The notes: generated by a model from the letters alone, not told the origin. Positions 45,256 to 53,684 are shown, counted from the stretch's first letter. The stretch is 64,000 bases of DNA from JASMHC01 sp964453855 (GCA_964453855.1 CAYVRN010000005.1:1-64000), one strand, 5' to 3'. Made by a program: numbers and translations.

Positions 45256-46206
45256 TTATGAGCGGCCCGGCGGGACCACTTCGTATCCGGGCTCTTCCGG
45301 CTCGTCGTCGACCAGTTCGGCAGGGAAGCCTGGCGCAAGGATTTCAAGCCCTGTTGCTTCTTCCAGACGACGGATGATGTCGTCCGACTGTGCACGTTCG
45401 CCATAGCGGGCGATGCCGTCATTGAAGATATCGATGATGACTGGGCTAAGCTCCAGCGGCACGTTGTTGCGGTCGGCAATGGTTTGGAAAAGACCAATGT
45501 CTTTTTTCACAAGATCCATGGTGAAGTCGACGCAACGTGAGCCGTTTAGAATGACCTGACTTTCGGTTTCGTGAACAAACGACGTGCCAGAGCTGATTTT
45601 CATCGCCTCATACGTGGTGGCCAGATCAAGACCAGCAGCTTTCATTGTGACCAGCGCCTCGCAGCAGCTGAGCAGGTTGATGGTTGCCAGATAGTTTGTC
45701 ATCACCTTGAGGGTCGAGGCCGAGCCTAACTCGCCGGTGTGAAGAACGCGGCGACCCATTACTGTTAGGAATGGCAGCATGCGCTCGAATGTGGGGCGAT
45801 CACAACCAGCAAAGATCGAGATGTTTCCCGTATCCGCACGGTGACAGCCACCAGAAACAGGGCAATCCACCGCTGCACCACCACGTTCGATGACCATATT
45901 GCCAATACGGGTCACCTCAGCAGCGTCGGTCGTCGACATTTCCATCCAGATTTTGCCTTCAGTCACTTCCGGCAGCATTTCTTGCATCACCGCATCCGAG
46001 GCGGCAGGGGACGGCAGGCAAGTGATGACCGCATCGCAGTCGCGCATCAATTGGGCAGGGTTTTCTGCTGCCTTCGCGCCCCGTCCAACGAAACCGTCCA
46101 CCAGATCGTGGTTCAAATCATGAACCGTAAGGTCGATGCCATTGCGCAGAAGTGAGCCCGAGAGTTTGCCGCCCACATTGCCGAGGCCAATAAATCCGAC
46201 TTTCAT
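45256..46206 (-). CDS. NAD(P)-dependent beta-hydroxyacid dehydrogenase
   Basis: A 316-residue member of the 3-hydroxyisobutyrate dehydrogenase family: VGFIGLGNVGGKLSGSLLR (Rossmann loop), CLPSPAASDAVMQ, VDCPVSGGCHRADTGNISIF (substrate loop) and TLKVMTNYLAT (catalytic Lys and Asn). Substrate not deducible. AGGG lies 9 bases before the ATG at 46206, so this start is preferred to 46215. A long acidic C-terminal tail (VDDEPEEPGYE) is unusual. Confidence 0.87.
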   Translation of the reverse strand: MKVGFIGLGNVGGKLSGSLLRNGIDLTVHDLNHDLVDGFVGRGAKAAENPAQLMRDCDAVITCLPSPAASDAVMQEMLPEVTEGKIWMEMSTTDAAEVTRIGNMVIERGGAAVDCPVSGGCHRADTGNISIFAGCDRPTFERMLPFLTVMGRRVLHTGELGSASTLKVMTNYLATINLLSCCEALVTMKAAGLDLATTYEAMKISSGTSFVHETESQVILNGSRCVDFTMDLVKKDIGLFQTIADRNNVPLELSPVIIDIFNDGIARYGERAQSDDIIRRLEEATGLEILAPGFPAELVDDEPEEPGYEVVPPGRS

Positions 46207-46353
46207 ATTAGACATCCCTGTTGCTTTGTTTCGTCCGACCAAAAGCGCGTTGAAACGAAAGAGCAAGCCTGTTTCCGACATATTGTCGTGTTTCACTGCT
46301 GGCAGGCTGCTTTTGGAAACACGGCACGGGCACTCCGTTCCGGAAAGGACAGA

Positions 46354-46488
46354 ATGAACGCCGACTTCGTTGTCAAAGTAGATTATTTTTTCTTTGAAGA
46401 AATTGCCTTCGTCGATGCGGAAAAAAATATTTCAGGCGTTTCACTTGACGATCTTCGACTCAGGGCTGCTGCTATTATTCTATCGTAA
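46354..46488 (+). CDS. Possible 44-residue small ORF
   Basis: Frame MNADFVVKVDYFFFEE..., 44 residues, with AAAGGA 5 bases before the ATG. No family recognised, AT-rich codons, next to the gap. May be a gene fragment or chance. Confidence 0.25.
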   Translation: MNADFVVKVDYFFFEEIAFVDAEKNISGVSLDDLRLRAAAIILS

Positions 46489-46494
46489 TATTTA

Positions 46495-46549
46495 TTATTT
46501 TGAAAGATTATCCGTTTTTACAATAAAATTATATGGTCAAAAGTATAAA
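46495..46549 (+). repeat. 55-bp block flanking the gap, left copy
   Basis: Begins TTATTTTGAAAGATTATCCG and ends at the first N. Identical to 46650-46704. Exact identity and position at both gap edges suggest overlapping contig ends rather than a biological repeat. Confidence 0.9.
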
Positions 46550-46649
46550 NNNNNNNNNNNNNNNNNNNNNNNNNNNNNNNNNNNNNNNNNNNNNNNNNNN
46601 NNNNNNNNNNNNNNNNNNNNNNNNNNNNNNNNNNNNNNNNNNNNNNNNN
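46550..46649. other. Assembly gap of 100 Ns
   Basis: Exactly 100 undetermined bases, a conventional scaffold filler size, so the true gap length is unknown and may be zero. Confidence 0.99.
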
Positions 46650-46704
46650 TTATTTTGAAAGATTATCCGTTTTTACAATAAAATTATATGGTCAAAAGTA
46701 TAAA
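46650..46704 (+). repeat. 55-bp block flanking the gap, right copy
   Basis: Identical to 46495-46549. See the left copy. Confidence 0.9.
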
Positions 46705-46915
46705 TCGGCACAACGGAAGAACTACATCCTTCGGGAAAATTCTAGCAGTTTAGTATAGGTCAGGTTTTTCATACGTATGGTTTTTAGAATATTATCTTAA
46801 CGACAATATTTGGCGTGCGCATCTACACTCACGAACCGGGTGACGCTTACGTCCACGTCAATATGTGAAACCACTCTTGGACACGGCGGCACCCCCTAAT
46901 TCTACGGGTGTTTAC

Positions 46916-47263
46916 ATGTTTAAAGTCTTTTCGAAAGCTCTCACCAAAGCCGCCGCACACACCATGTGCCTGTCGGCTTGTGCGTTTGGGTGGTTGAAAG
47001 CGTCAAAGCGGATCAATCGTGGCGTTGTTGGGTTCCACCTTCCCTATGATCCCAAGACAAACGAAACCACAATGGGCATGCAACTTGTAGCGCGCAACTT
47101 CATGTTCGAACGCGGTTACCTGATGCTTTGGAACGAACTGGCAGAAACCACCCCGTCAGACTTCGTTTTCATGAAGGCGGATTCAACCTGGAGCGGTAAC
47201 TGGCGTGAAGCTCGTGGTAACCTAAAAGTGACTTCGGATCCGCGCAGCCTGAAGCGTTGCTGA
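46916..47263 (+). CDS. ClpP-like (COG3904-type) periplasmic serine-protease-like protein, probably truncated
   Basis: A 115-residue frame. MCLSACAFGWLKASKRI and GVVGFHLPYDPKT match the nucleophile loop (S-A-C) and the following strand of secreted ClpP/crotonase-fold proteins, then Met/Trp-rich helices as in that family. The N-terminal domain and signal peptide, which should precede the SAC loop by over 70 residues, are absent, so it looks like a 3' remnant; a GTG at 46865 adds only 17 residues. The AT-rich, gapped DNA upstream may hold or have lost the rest. Confidence 0.5.
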   Translation: MFKVFSKALTKAAAHTMCLSACAFGWLKASKRINRGVVGFHLPYDPKTNETTMGMQLVARNFMFERGYLMLWNELAETTPSDFVFMKADSTWSGNWREARGNLKVTSDPRSLKRC

Positions 47264-47440
47264 ACTCGGGCTAATTCGTTAATTTTAGGTGAAAATAGGT
47301 ATCATTCGGGGCGTATTTAACTATCATTTGAAGGCCTTCAAGGACTTGATCAGCCGCCCAAAAGAATGTATTCACTAGACCGGAAACCATAATTGGATGG
47401 GGGCCGTCGCGTGAGTATGAACACACATTTGGAGTTAGTG

Positions 47441-48055
47441 ATGAACAAATTCGTAATTTCGGCTACCGTTGCAGCCACAACATTTTTCTCAGCCCCTGTG
47501 TTTGCGCAGTCGGCAACAAACATTGACGCAATGATTGCAGAAATCGCCCTTCAGTGCGAAGCGACAGTTTCCTTGGCTACCTGTGATCAACTGCTTGAGC
47601 AGCGCATTAATCAGCTGATGGCTGATGGTGTATTGGACGACAACGCTCGCGCCGGTGCAATTGCACGCTTGGTCGAAAGCGCAACGTCGGCTCTGAACCG
47701 CAGCTCTGGCCCAAACAATCAGATCGCAGTTGAGATTGCTCAGATTGTCGAAAAAGCAACAACTCAGCTTAACGTGATCAAGACTCGGACACCCTCAGCC
47801 GCGGCAGCTGTGAACTCGGCTGTATCGCGTACAACTGTTGCCGTTCTGACGGTTGTTCAGGAAAATAACCTGACGTCGAACAACGGCGCAACAAATCAGG
47901 TTGTGAACGCACTGAACCAACTGGCGTCGACATCGACTGACAGCAACCAACAAAGTGCTGTAACACAGATTGCTGCAACACTAGGTGCAGGTGGTAGTAT
48001 TGTTGACGTGATTGAAGAAATCGAGGTTGTGAACTCTTACGCAAGTCCGGCATAA
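47441..48055 (+). CDS. Secreted protein of unknown function
   Basis: A 204-residue protein. Signal peptide MNKFVISATVAATTFFSAPVFAQS (cut after AQ), then a helix-rich, Asn/Gln/Thr/Ala-rich body with two Cys close together near residues 39 and 48, which may form a disulfide. No domain recognised. GGAG precedes the ATG at 47441; a terminator follows. Low-charge composition suggests an envelope or extracellular protein. Confidence 0.75.
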   Translation: MNKFVISATVAATTFFSAPVFAQSATNIDAMIAEIALQCEATVSLATCDQLLEQRINQLMADGVLDDNARAGAIARLVESATSALNRSSGPNNQIAVEIAQIVEKATTQLNVIKTRTPSAAAAVNSAVSRTTVAVLTVVQENNLTSNNGATNQVVNALNQLASTSTDSNQQSAVTQIAATLGAGGSIVDVIEEIEVVNSYASPA

Positions 48056-48080
48056 GACGGACCACCATCTCCAATTCAGA

Positions 48081-48113
48081 AAGGCCGAAGATTTCTCTTC
48101 GGCCTTTTCTATT
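48081..48113 (+). terminator. Rho-independent terminator after the secreted-protein gene
   Basis: Ten-base-pair stem AAGGCCGAAG / CTTCGGCCTT (48081-48090 with 48097-48106), 6-base loop, then TTCTATTTT. Confidence 0.88.
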
Positions 48114-48133
48114 TTCATGCTTTGCGGGGACGC

Positions 48134-49075
48134 TTAATCCTGTTCGGCCAGCCAACGCTCGGCGTCCAGCGCGGCCATACAGCCCATACCAGCACTTGTA
48201 ACAGCCTGACGGTATTTGTGATCGGTTAAGTCGCCTGCGGCGAAGATACCGGGGATCGACGTTTCGGTGCTTCCTGGCTTGACGGTGACATAACCACCCG
48301 AATGCATTTCCAACACGTCTTTCACCAGCTCGTTTGCAGGCGCATGGCCGATAGCAACGAAAACGCCCTTGCACGGGATTTCGGTAATCTCGCCGGTTTT
48401 TACATTTCGCGCACGAACGGCAGTGACGCCTTTTGGATTATCTTCGCCCACAACCTCGGCCAGCTCGTGGAACCAAAGGGGTTCGATCTTTTCGTTCTTG
48501 AACAGACGGTCCTGTAGGATCTTTTCAGACCGCAATTCATCGCGGCGGTGGATCAGAGTGACCTTGCTGGCGAAGTTGGTCAGGAAAAGAGCCTCTTCCA
48601 CAGCGGTATTGCCGCCGCCGATCACTACGATTTCCTGCCCACGGTAGAAGAACCCGTCACAGGTCGCACAGGCCGAGACGCCGAAGCCCTTGAACGCTTC
48701 TTCCGAGTCTAGGCCCAGCCATTTGGCGCGCGCACCTGTAGCCAGAATAACGGCATCTGCCGTGTAAACGGTGCCGCTGTCGCTTTGCGCAACAAACGGG
48801 CACTGCGTTGTGTCAAGGCTGGTGATGATGTCGGTAATGATCTCGCATCCCATAGCGCGGGCATGCGCTTCCATGTTTACCATAAGCTCGGGACCCTGAA
48901 TTTCAGTGTGCCCCGGCCAGTTCTCGACCTCTGTTGTAGTGGTTAGCTGACCACCGGGCTCCATCCCCTGAACTAGGATCGGCTCAAGCATTGCACGGCT
49001 TGCGTAAACGCCCGCAGTATATCCGGCAGGGCCTGATCCGATTATCAGCACTTTCGTATGTTTTGTTTCGCCCAT
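48134..49075 (-). CDS. trxB: Thioredoxin-disulfide reductase
   Basis: A 313-residue low-molecular-weight TrxR: FAD loop GSGPAGYTAGVYASRA, redox pair in ACATCDGFF, NADPH loop VIGGGNTAVEEALFL, and the second FAD segment GIFAAGDLTDHKYRQ. It passes electrons from NADPH to thioredoxin. AAGGGG precedes the ATG at 49075, excluding the longer frame. Divergent from an Lrp-type regulator. Confidence 0.95.
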   Translation of the reverse strand: MGETKHTKVLIIGSGPAGYTAGVYASRAMLEPILVQGMEPGGQLTTTTEVENWPGHTEIQGPELMVNMEAHARAMGCEIITDIITSLDTTQCPFVAQSDSGTVYTADAVILATGARAKWLGLDSEEAFKGFGVSACATCDGFFYRGQEIVVIGGGNTAVEEALFLTNFASKVTLIHRRDELRSEKILQDRLFKNEKIEPLWFHELAEVVGEDNPKGVTAVRARNVKTGEITEIPCKGVFVAIGHAPANELVKDVLEMHSGGYVTVKPGSTETSIPGIFAAGDLTDHKYRQAVTSAGMGCMAALDAERWLAEQD

Positions 49076-49189
49076 AATGCGCCCCTTTATAAAATCGTTC
49101 CTCCGATATAGTCTCGCAAACACAAAGGGGAAAGCCCCCTGCATGCGGCGAAAAGGGCTGGCATCTGCGGAAGCGATGAAGTAAGGATA

Positions 49190-49215
49190 TTGCGTCTATA
49201 CGCAATATAATTGCG
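49190..49215. promoter_or_regulatory. Candidate Lrp-type operator between trxB and lrp
   Basis: TTGCGT-CTAT-ACGCAA (49190-49205) is a perfect inverted repeat, and a further TTGCG begins at 49211, 21 bases after the first. A TATAAT at 49206-49211 overlaps. Placement 40-65 bases before the regulator's ATG fits autoregulation. Confidence 0.5.
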
Positions 49216-49256
49216 TTTTGCGCGCGATTTAGAAATCAAAAGAAAACGGATACCCG

Positions 49257-49757
49257 ATGGCGGCACACAGGCTAGACCCGATTGATCGAAAAATTCTGGC
49301 CGAGCTTCAAGCGGACGGACGGATGACCAACGTAGAGCTTGCAAAGCGAGTCGGCATCTCTGCGCCCCCCTGTCTACGCCGCGTCAGAACCTTGGAAGAG
49401 GCAGGACTTATCCACGGGTATCACGCCGATGTCGATAGCCGCGCATTAGGATTTGAGGTTCAGGTTTTCGCCATGGTCGGACTGCAAAGTCAGGCCGAGG
49501 TCGATCTGTCTGCGTTCGAGCGCAAATGTCAGGAGTGGCCACTGGTCCGAGAGTGTCACATGCTTAACGGCGAGGTGGATTTTATCCTAAAATGTGTCGC
49601 TCCTGATCTCTCGACGTTCCAAACATTTCTAACAGAGCAGCTGACTGCGGCGGACAACGTTGTAAGCGTGAAAACGTCTTTGGTTATCCGGAACGCCAAG
49701 GATGAACCTGGCGTTCCATTTGACGTCTTGGAAGAACGGCTAAGCCGCGACGCTTAA
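49257..49757 (+). CDS. Lrp/AsnC-family transcriptional regulator
   Basis: A 166-residue regulator: N-terminal helix-turn-helix (LDPIDRKILAELQADGRMTN, VELAKRVGISAPPCLRRVRTLE) and a C-terminal RAM/effector domain (about 75-150) with ECHMLNGEVDFILK. Likely senses an amino acid. It is commonly adjacent to trxB in this group. Its stop overlaps the stop of the convergent Hint gene. Confidence 0.92.
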   Translation: MAAHRLDPIDRKILAELQADGRMTNVELAKRVGISAPPCLRRVRTLEEAGLIHGYHADVDSRALGFEVQVFAMVGLQSQAEVDLSAFERKCQEWPLVRECHMLNGEVDFILKCVAPDLSTFQTFLTEQLTAADNVVSVKTSLVIRNAKDEPGVPFDVLEERLSRDA

Positions 49758-50455
49758 AACCGGGCTTCCAGACGCGGGAAGGACGTTTCGGCAAAGAACG
49801 ACTTGAACAAAGCCTTCCTGTTGGGACCCATCGAATCGTATTGATGGCCCTGTGGAACGAAACTGGCCACAGGGACACCATTGGCCAAAATGCTGTCTGG
49901 ACGGTCCAACATCACATGATACATCCGCACACTGCTTTGCGGCATGATTTCACAGGCGGCATCCCCGTCAACGCGATCAGATGCTGGCATCAAGCCGTGC
50001 CCCAAAGCAAGTTTGGCATGGGGAGCTAGCGTCAAATCTCCCATCGGACGATCAAGTCCGAAGGCGTCTGCGGAAATCCGAACCAATTGGAACGGGGGCA
50101 AATGGGGGCTGTCGAATGTCGGCACGCCTGTCATGCTGCCGATCCAGACAACCTGTCGGGTTTTTCCGGATGCCCCGGTGATCAGGTCACCCGGCATTAG
50201 GTCTGATGCCTGAATGGGGCCACTGGGGCTGAAGATCAGCGTCGAGTGAGTGACCGACGAAAACGCCTGCTCGAAGTCCGGCGTTGCCGGAGCCAAACGA
50301 TCCATCCATTGTTCACGGCCGTCGGAATCCAACCAAACGGCTGAATACTTGCGCATCAATGGCACTTTTTGCTGAAGGTTTGTGAGGGCCTGTGCATAGC
50401 TTGAAGGGCGCGCAACGGTGGCGTTTGGCGCCACGGCAGAGTGGGGTTTATACAT
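49754..50455 (-). CDS. Hint-domain protein, apparently without the splicing cysteine
   Basis: A 233-residue protein. From about residue 70 it matches the Hedgehog/intein (Hint_2) pattern: STLIFSPSGPIQASDLMPGD then GKTRQVVWIGSM and LAPHAKLALG (replacing the HPxHxhh-like block). The residue that should be the nucleophilic Cys at the start of the domain is not Cys, so autoprocessing is doubtful. Rhodobacteraceae carry many Hint_2 proteins of unknown role. ATG at 50455 chosen for the upstream AAGGATG; the frame runs further to 50542. Confidence 0.72.
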   Translation of the reverse strand: MYKPHSAVAPNATVARPSSYAQALTNLQQKVPLMRKYSAVWLDSDGREQWMDRLAPATPDFEQAFSSVTHSTLIFSPSGPIQASDLMPGDLITGASGKTRQVVWIGSMTGVPTFDSPHLPPFQLVRISADAFGLDRPMGDLTLAPHAKLALGHGLMPASDRVDGDAACEIMPQSSVRMYHVMLDRPDSILANGVPVASFVPQGHQYDSMGPNRKALFKSFFAETSFPRLEARF

Positions 50456-50653
50456 GCGAACAACATCCTTGTCTGACGCACGCTGTCCCCACAACAACGT
50501 CGATTGCTGACTACACCCCTTTTTTGGGCTGCTGCGCTGCATCTGTCAAATTTTCACACTTATTTATTATGGGCAGAGTTCAATCCTACTTTAGGCGGGG
50601 GATTGTTGCGGTTTTGGCCGCATATTGTGGCAAACAAGCGGCATTGTGGCGCT

Positions 50654-50695
50654 TCACAAAACGAATCGGCCGGCTACCTATTGGTAAACCGGCCG
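50654..50695 (-). terminator. Strong hairpin after the small basic-protein gene
   Basis: CGGCCGG / CCGGCCG (50667-50673 with 50689-50695) with a nested TACC/GGTA stem. On the minus strand it is followed by ATTCGTTTTG, so it may terminate the 47-residue gene's transcript. Confidence 0.55.
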
Positions 50696-50718
50696 TCAGT
50701 CAGGGAGTGCTAGGGAAA

Positions 50719-50862
50719 TTAGGCGCTGCGCTTTGCGCGATGCTGTTCTTTGCGGGCTGCGATCATTAGTTGCCTGCGCGCACCACGTTCCCACGGAAGT
50801 TGGGCATCGGACTTTGCGGCAGTTTCGATGGCGGATTTGATCCAGCGCTTTTGTGGTTTCAT
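50719..50862 (-). CDS. 47-residue basic small protein
   Basis: Reads MKPQKRWIKSAIETAAK... with a PWERGARR block and a basic tail; predicted charge strongly positive, no membrane helix. AAGGA lies 8 bases before the ATG at 50862. The WxKSxI...LPWxRGARR pattern seems conserved in Rhodobacteraceae small proteins (from memory), function unknown; RNA or ribosome contact is possible given charge (inference). It follows a long inverted repeat. Confidence 0.68.
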   Translation of the reverse strand: MKPQKRWIKSAIETAAKSDAQLPWERGARRQLMIAARKEQHRAKRSA

Positions 50863-50886
50863 ATTTGCTATCCTTAATAAGGTGCG

Positions 50887-50927
50887 GGGCACCAGATTGT
50901 TCCGTGTTGATGAACAATCTGGTGCCC
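50887..50927. repeat. Perfect 16-bp inverted repeat ahead of the small basic-protein gene
   Basis: GGGCACCAGATTGTTC (50887-50902) and its exact complement (50912-50927) with a 9-base loop. On the minus strand it lies 25 bases before the small gene's ATG and 66 bases after the pgeF stop. Followed by CGCACCTTATT, so it may be a terminator, attenuator or RNA-stability element. Confidence 0.85.
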
Positions 50928-50992
50928 AAATCGGGCCACATCTGGGCACAATCCGTACGAGAGTAGGGAAAGTTTGAAGTAATATTTGGAAA

Positions 50993-51748
50993 TCAGAGCC
51001 GAATGACTGAAATCAGGCGGCCATAGTCAGCCTCGCCCCGATGGGTCGCCCTGCGGAACGAGAAGAACCTGTCTTCGTCTTCGTAGGTGCAGTGCTGTGT
51101 CCAAGCTGCGTCCTTGACGCCTGCTGCACGAAGGTGGGTCAAACCATAAGCCGGAAGATCGAACTGCGCGCGGCCGTCTCTGCCATCTGTGAAAAAGCGG
51201 GCGTTTGTTTCGTTGTCCTGAACAAATGCCTCTCTGAAATCGGCACCCACTTCATAATTTTTCTGACTGATCGTGGGGCCAATCACGGCAACGGTGTTTT
51301 CGCGCTTGGCGCCCAGCTTCTCCATCGCTGCCAAGGTGTTCTCAAGCACACCAGCCCGCGCACCTTTCCAACCAGCATGGGCCGCGCCAACGACACCAAC
51401 AACACGGTCGAAAAACAAGACCGGCTGACAATCCGCTGTCAGGATGCCCAAAGCAATACCTGGGGTTTTAGAGACCATTGCATCACCGGTCAGTTTTCCG
51501 GGCAAAGATCCGTCTATCACTACCACGTCCGGAGAATGGGTTTGCGTGATCGTCACAAGATGATCGTCTTCCACGCTCATAGCCTGCGCAACGCGTTGGC
51601 GATTGATCCGCACCATCTGGTCCTGATCGCTAGATCCCTGCCCGCAGTTCAATCCGTGGAAAACGCCCGAAGAAGCGCCCCCGCGGCGAGTGAAGAACCC
51701 GTGGGCAACACCTTCCAGCAAAGGGCTCGTCAAAATTTCCAACGTCAT
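50993..51748 (-). CDS. pgeF: Peptidoglycan editing factor PgeF (laccase-domain protein)
   Basis: A 251-residue DUF152 protein: HGFFTRRGGASSGVF, QTHSPDVVV, LTADCQPVLF and AAHAGWKGARAGV, holding the His/Cys metal-site residues. PgeF prevents wrong amino acids entering the peptidoglycan peptide. ATG overlaps the midA stop (ATGA) in the lgt-midA-pgeF run. Confidence 0.92.
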   Translation of the reverse strand: MTLEILTSPLLEGVAHGFFTRRGGASSGVFHGLNCGQGSSDQDQMVRINRQRVAQAMSVEDDHLVTITQTHSPDVVVIDGSLPGKLTGDAMVSKTPGIALGILTADCQPVLFFDRVVGVVGAAHAGWKGARAGVLENTLAAMEKLGAKRENTVAVIGPTISQKNYEVGADFREAFVQDNETNARFFTDGRDGRAQFDLPAYGLTHLRAAGVKDAAWTQHCTYEDEDRFFSFRRATHRGEADYGRLISVIRL

Positions 51749-52812
51749 GGTTCAAGCCCCGGTGGCGGCATTTTCCCTTTGGGATACAGGCCTATTACTT
51801 TGAACAGGTTCCCCATTTCCTCGGGGTGGGTCAAGCGCCTATGTGCAGCGATGTGCTGTTGCAGATCAGGACCGCTCATGGCCTGTGCCAAAGATTGCGC
51901 GCGATGGGTGATGCCGAGCCGCTCAAGGAACATTCCTTGGGGGGTAAGACGTGTATGCTTCGCAAGACTGGCCTGCGCCAAAGCTTCAAAGTCAACGTGA
52001 GCGGTCAGATCAGCCTCGCCCGGATCTTGAAGCGGATCGCAGAATTTTTGCGCTTTCATGGCCTGAAACGTATCGCCCAGTGACCGCCAATCGCCATAGT
52101 CGATGAAGAGTGCTGCGCCGCCATGGTCGGCAATCCTTTGCCCAATTTCGGCGCTGATTGCAGCAGCAGCGGGGCAGATTTCGACGATATCGCCCTGTCG
52201 AGTGTCGGACATGCGGTGCTCAAGCGCTGCGACGGCAGTTTCGGGCGACAAGCCAAATGCCAGGCGCCCCGAGCCATCACAGGTGATCAACCGTTCACTC
52301 CATCCTGTTTCGCCTCTCTGGAATTGCCGGATTGGAAGGGCGTCGAAAAACTCGTTGGCAACTAGCAACAATGGACCTTCGGGAAGATCTGAAGCTGTGT
52401 CGTGCCACGTGATATCGCGATCCTTCAACGTTTCGCGCTGGACACCTCGAAGCGTTTCAGACGCCTCGACCAGGTGCACCGACACCCTATCATGAAACCC
52501 GGGAATGCTTTTTGTAGCACGCAGGATATCAGCCATCTGAGTGCCACGCCCCGGCCCCAGTTCGGCTAGGATCACATTGTCGCAGCACCCCTGATCCATC
52601 CAAACCTGCGCTAAAGCCAGTCCGATCATTTCGCCGAACATCTGGCTGGTTTCCGGAGCAGTGATGAAATCACCGCCGGCTCCGAACGGATCACGGGTGG
52701 CGTAGTATCCGTGCTCGGGATGCAGTAGGCATTCCGCCATATACTCGGCCAAGGTGATGGGTCCGTTGGCCGCAATACGACGGCACAGGATATCCGCCAG
52801 AGGCGTGCTCAC
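51745..52812 (-). CDS. MidA/NDUFAF7-like SAM-dependent methyltransferase
   Basis: A 355-residue protein: ILCRRIAANGPITLAEYMA, HGYYATRDPFGAGGDFITAPE, LAELGPGRGTQMADIL (SAM loop) and VANEFFDALPIRQF are DUF185 hallmarks. The mitochondrial homologue methylates an Arg of complex I; the bacterial target is inferred at most. Starts with GTG at 52812, overlapping the lgt stop (GTGA). Confidence 0.92.
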   Translation of the reverse strand: MSTPLADILCRRIAANGPITLAEYMAECLLHPEHGYYATRDPFGAGGDFITAPETSQMFGEMIGLALAQVWMDQGCCDNVILAELGPGRGTQMADILRATKSIPGFHDRVSVHLVEASETLRGVQRETLKDRDITWHDTASDLPEGPLLLVANEFFDALPIRQFQRGETGWSERLITCDGSGRLAFGLSPETAVAALEHRMSDTRQGDIVEICPAAAAISAEIGQRIADHGGAALFIDYGDWRSLGDTFQAMKAQKFCDPLQDPGEADLTAHVDFEALAQASLAKHTRLTPQGMFLERLGITHRAQSLAQAMSGPDLQQHIAAHRRLTHPEEMGNLFKVIGLYPKGKMPPPGLEP

Positions 52813-53684
52813 CCCGGCCTCCGCGCGCGCAGCAGAAAAATAAGCCCTACAGCAATCATCGGCAGCGACAGTGCTTGACCCATAGTCAGCCCGAAGCCGT
52901 TGACGTGAAATGCCAAACCAATGGGATTGTCCGGCGTGACAAACTGCGCGTCTGGCTGGCGGAAAAACTCAACAATGAACCGTGACAGACCGTAACCAGC
53001 GAAGAAAAGCCCAGTGATGAGCCCAGGCTTTTTGAATGCCTGGCGACGGATCACTAGAAAAAACACCAAAGCGCCCAGAAGCAACCCTTCAAGTCCCGCC
53101 TCATAAAGCTGTGATGGATGTCGGGCACAAAGTCCAACGATCTCGGGACAGTTCTGTGCCGCTTGCCCCGGGAACACGACACCCCAAGGCATATCCGTCG
53201 GGCGCCCCCAAAGCTCGGCGTTAATGAAATTCGACAGACGCCCGAAGAACAGGCCTATCGGGATCACAAAGGCCATGGCATCCGAGACCTGCATCATCGG
53301 AATTCTGTTGCTTCGGCAAAACAGAACGCCCGCCACGATGACCCCCAAAAGCCCGCCATGGAACGACATGCCGCCCTGCCAGATTTTGAGTATCTCAAGC
53401 GGATGGGACAGATAATATTCGGGCTGATAGAAAAGCACGAAACCCAAGCGACCGCCTAGAATGACGCCCGCCACCACCCAGCCCAACAGGTCCTCGACCT
53501 TGGCTGGCTCCATTGGTGCCGTATCGTTGGGCCAAAGCTGCGGACGTTTGACCGCCCAAACGATCATCTGCCACCCCAGCCCCAAACCGGCAATGTAAGC
53601 CAGCGCATACCAGCGCAAAGCGAACTCGACCCCGAACAGCTGGATCGAGAACAGAACGGGGGATATATCGGGAAAGAGGATCAT
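52809..53684 (-). CDS. lgt: Prolipoprotein diacylglyceryl transferase
   Basis: A 291-residue seven-helix enzyme: RWYALAYIAGL, FHGGLLGVIVAG (catalytic His region) and GRLSNFINAELWGRPTD with the Lgt signature Arg/Asn/Glu. It adds diacylglyceryl to the lipobox Cys of lipoproteins such as that at 18.4 kb. Divergent from ubiK. Confidence 0.96.
   Translation of the reverse strand: MILFPDISPVLFSIQLFGVEFALRWYALAYIAGLGLGWQMIVWAVKRPQLWPNDTAPMEPAKVEDLLGWVVAGVILGGRLGFVLFYQPEYYLSHPLEILKIWQGGMSFHGGLLGVIVAGVLFCRSNRIPMMQVSDAMAFVIPIGLFFGRLSNFINAELWGRPTDMPWGVVFPGQAAQNCPEIVGLCARHPSQLYEAGLEGLLLGALVFFLVIRRQAFKKPGLITGLFFAGYGLSRFIVEFFRQPDAQFVTPDNPIGLAFHVNGFGLTMGQALSLPMIAVGLIFLLRARRPG

Larger units (their letters stand above)
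46207..46915. other. AT-rich intergenic stretch with assembly gap
   Basis: 709 bases with no firmly supported gene. From about 46380 to 46810 the sequence is much richer in A and T than the neighbours. It includes one weak small ORF (46354-46488), two identical 55-base blocks and 100 Ns. Possibly horizontally acquired or decaying DNA. Confidence 0.7.

Noticed and set aside
46394..46681. An open frame running through the N gap.
   Set aside because: A third of it is undetermined bases and its flanks are the duplicated 55-bp contig ends.
50392..50769. A 125-residue plus-strand frame between the Hint gene and the small basic gene.
   Set aside because: It crosses the Hint start region and a strong hairpin, lacks a ribosome site and has no recognisable pattern; only a weak lipoprotein-like end.
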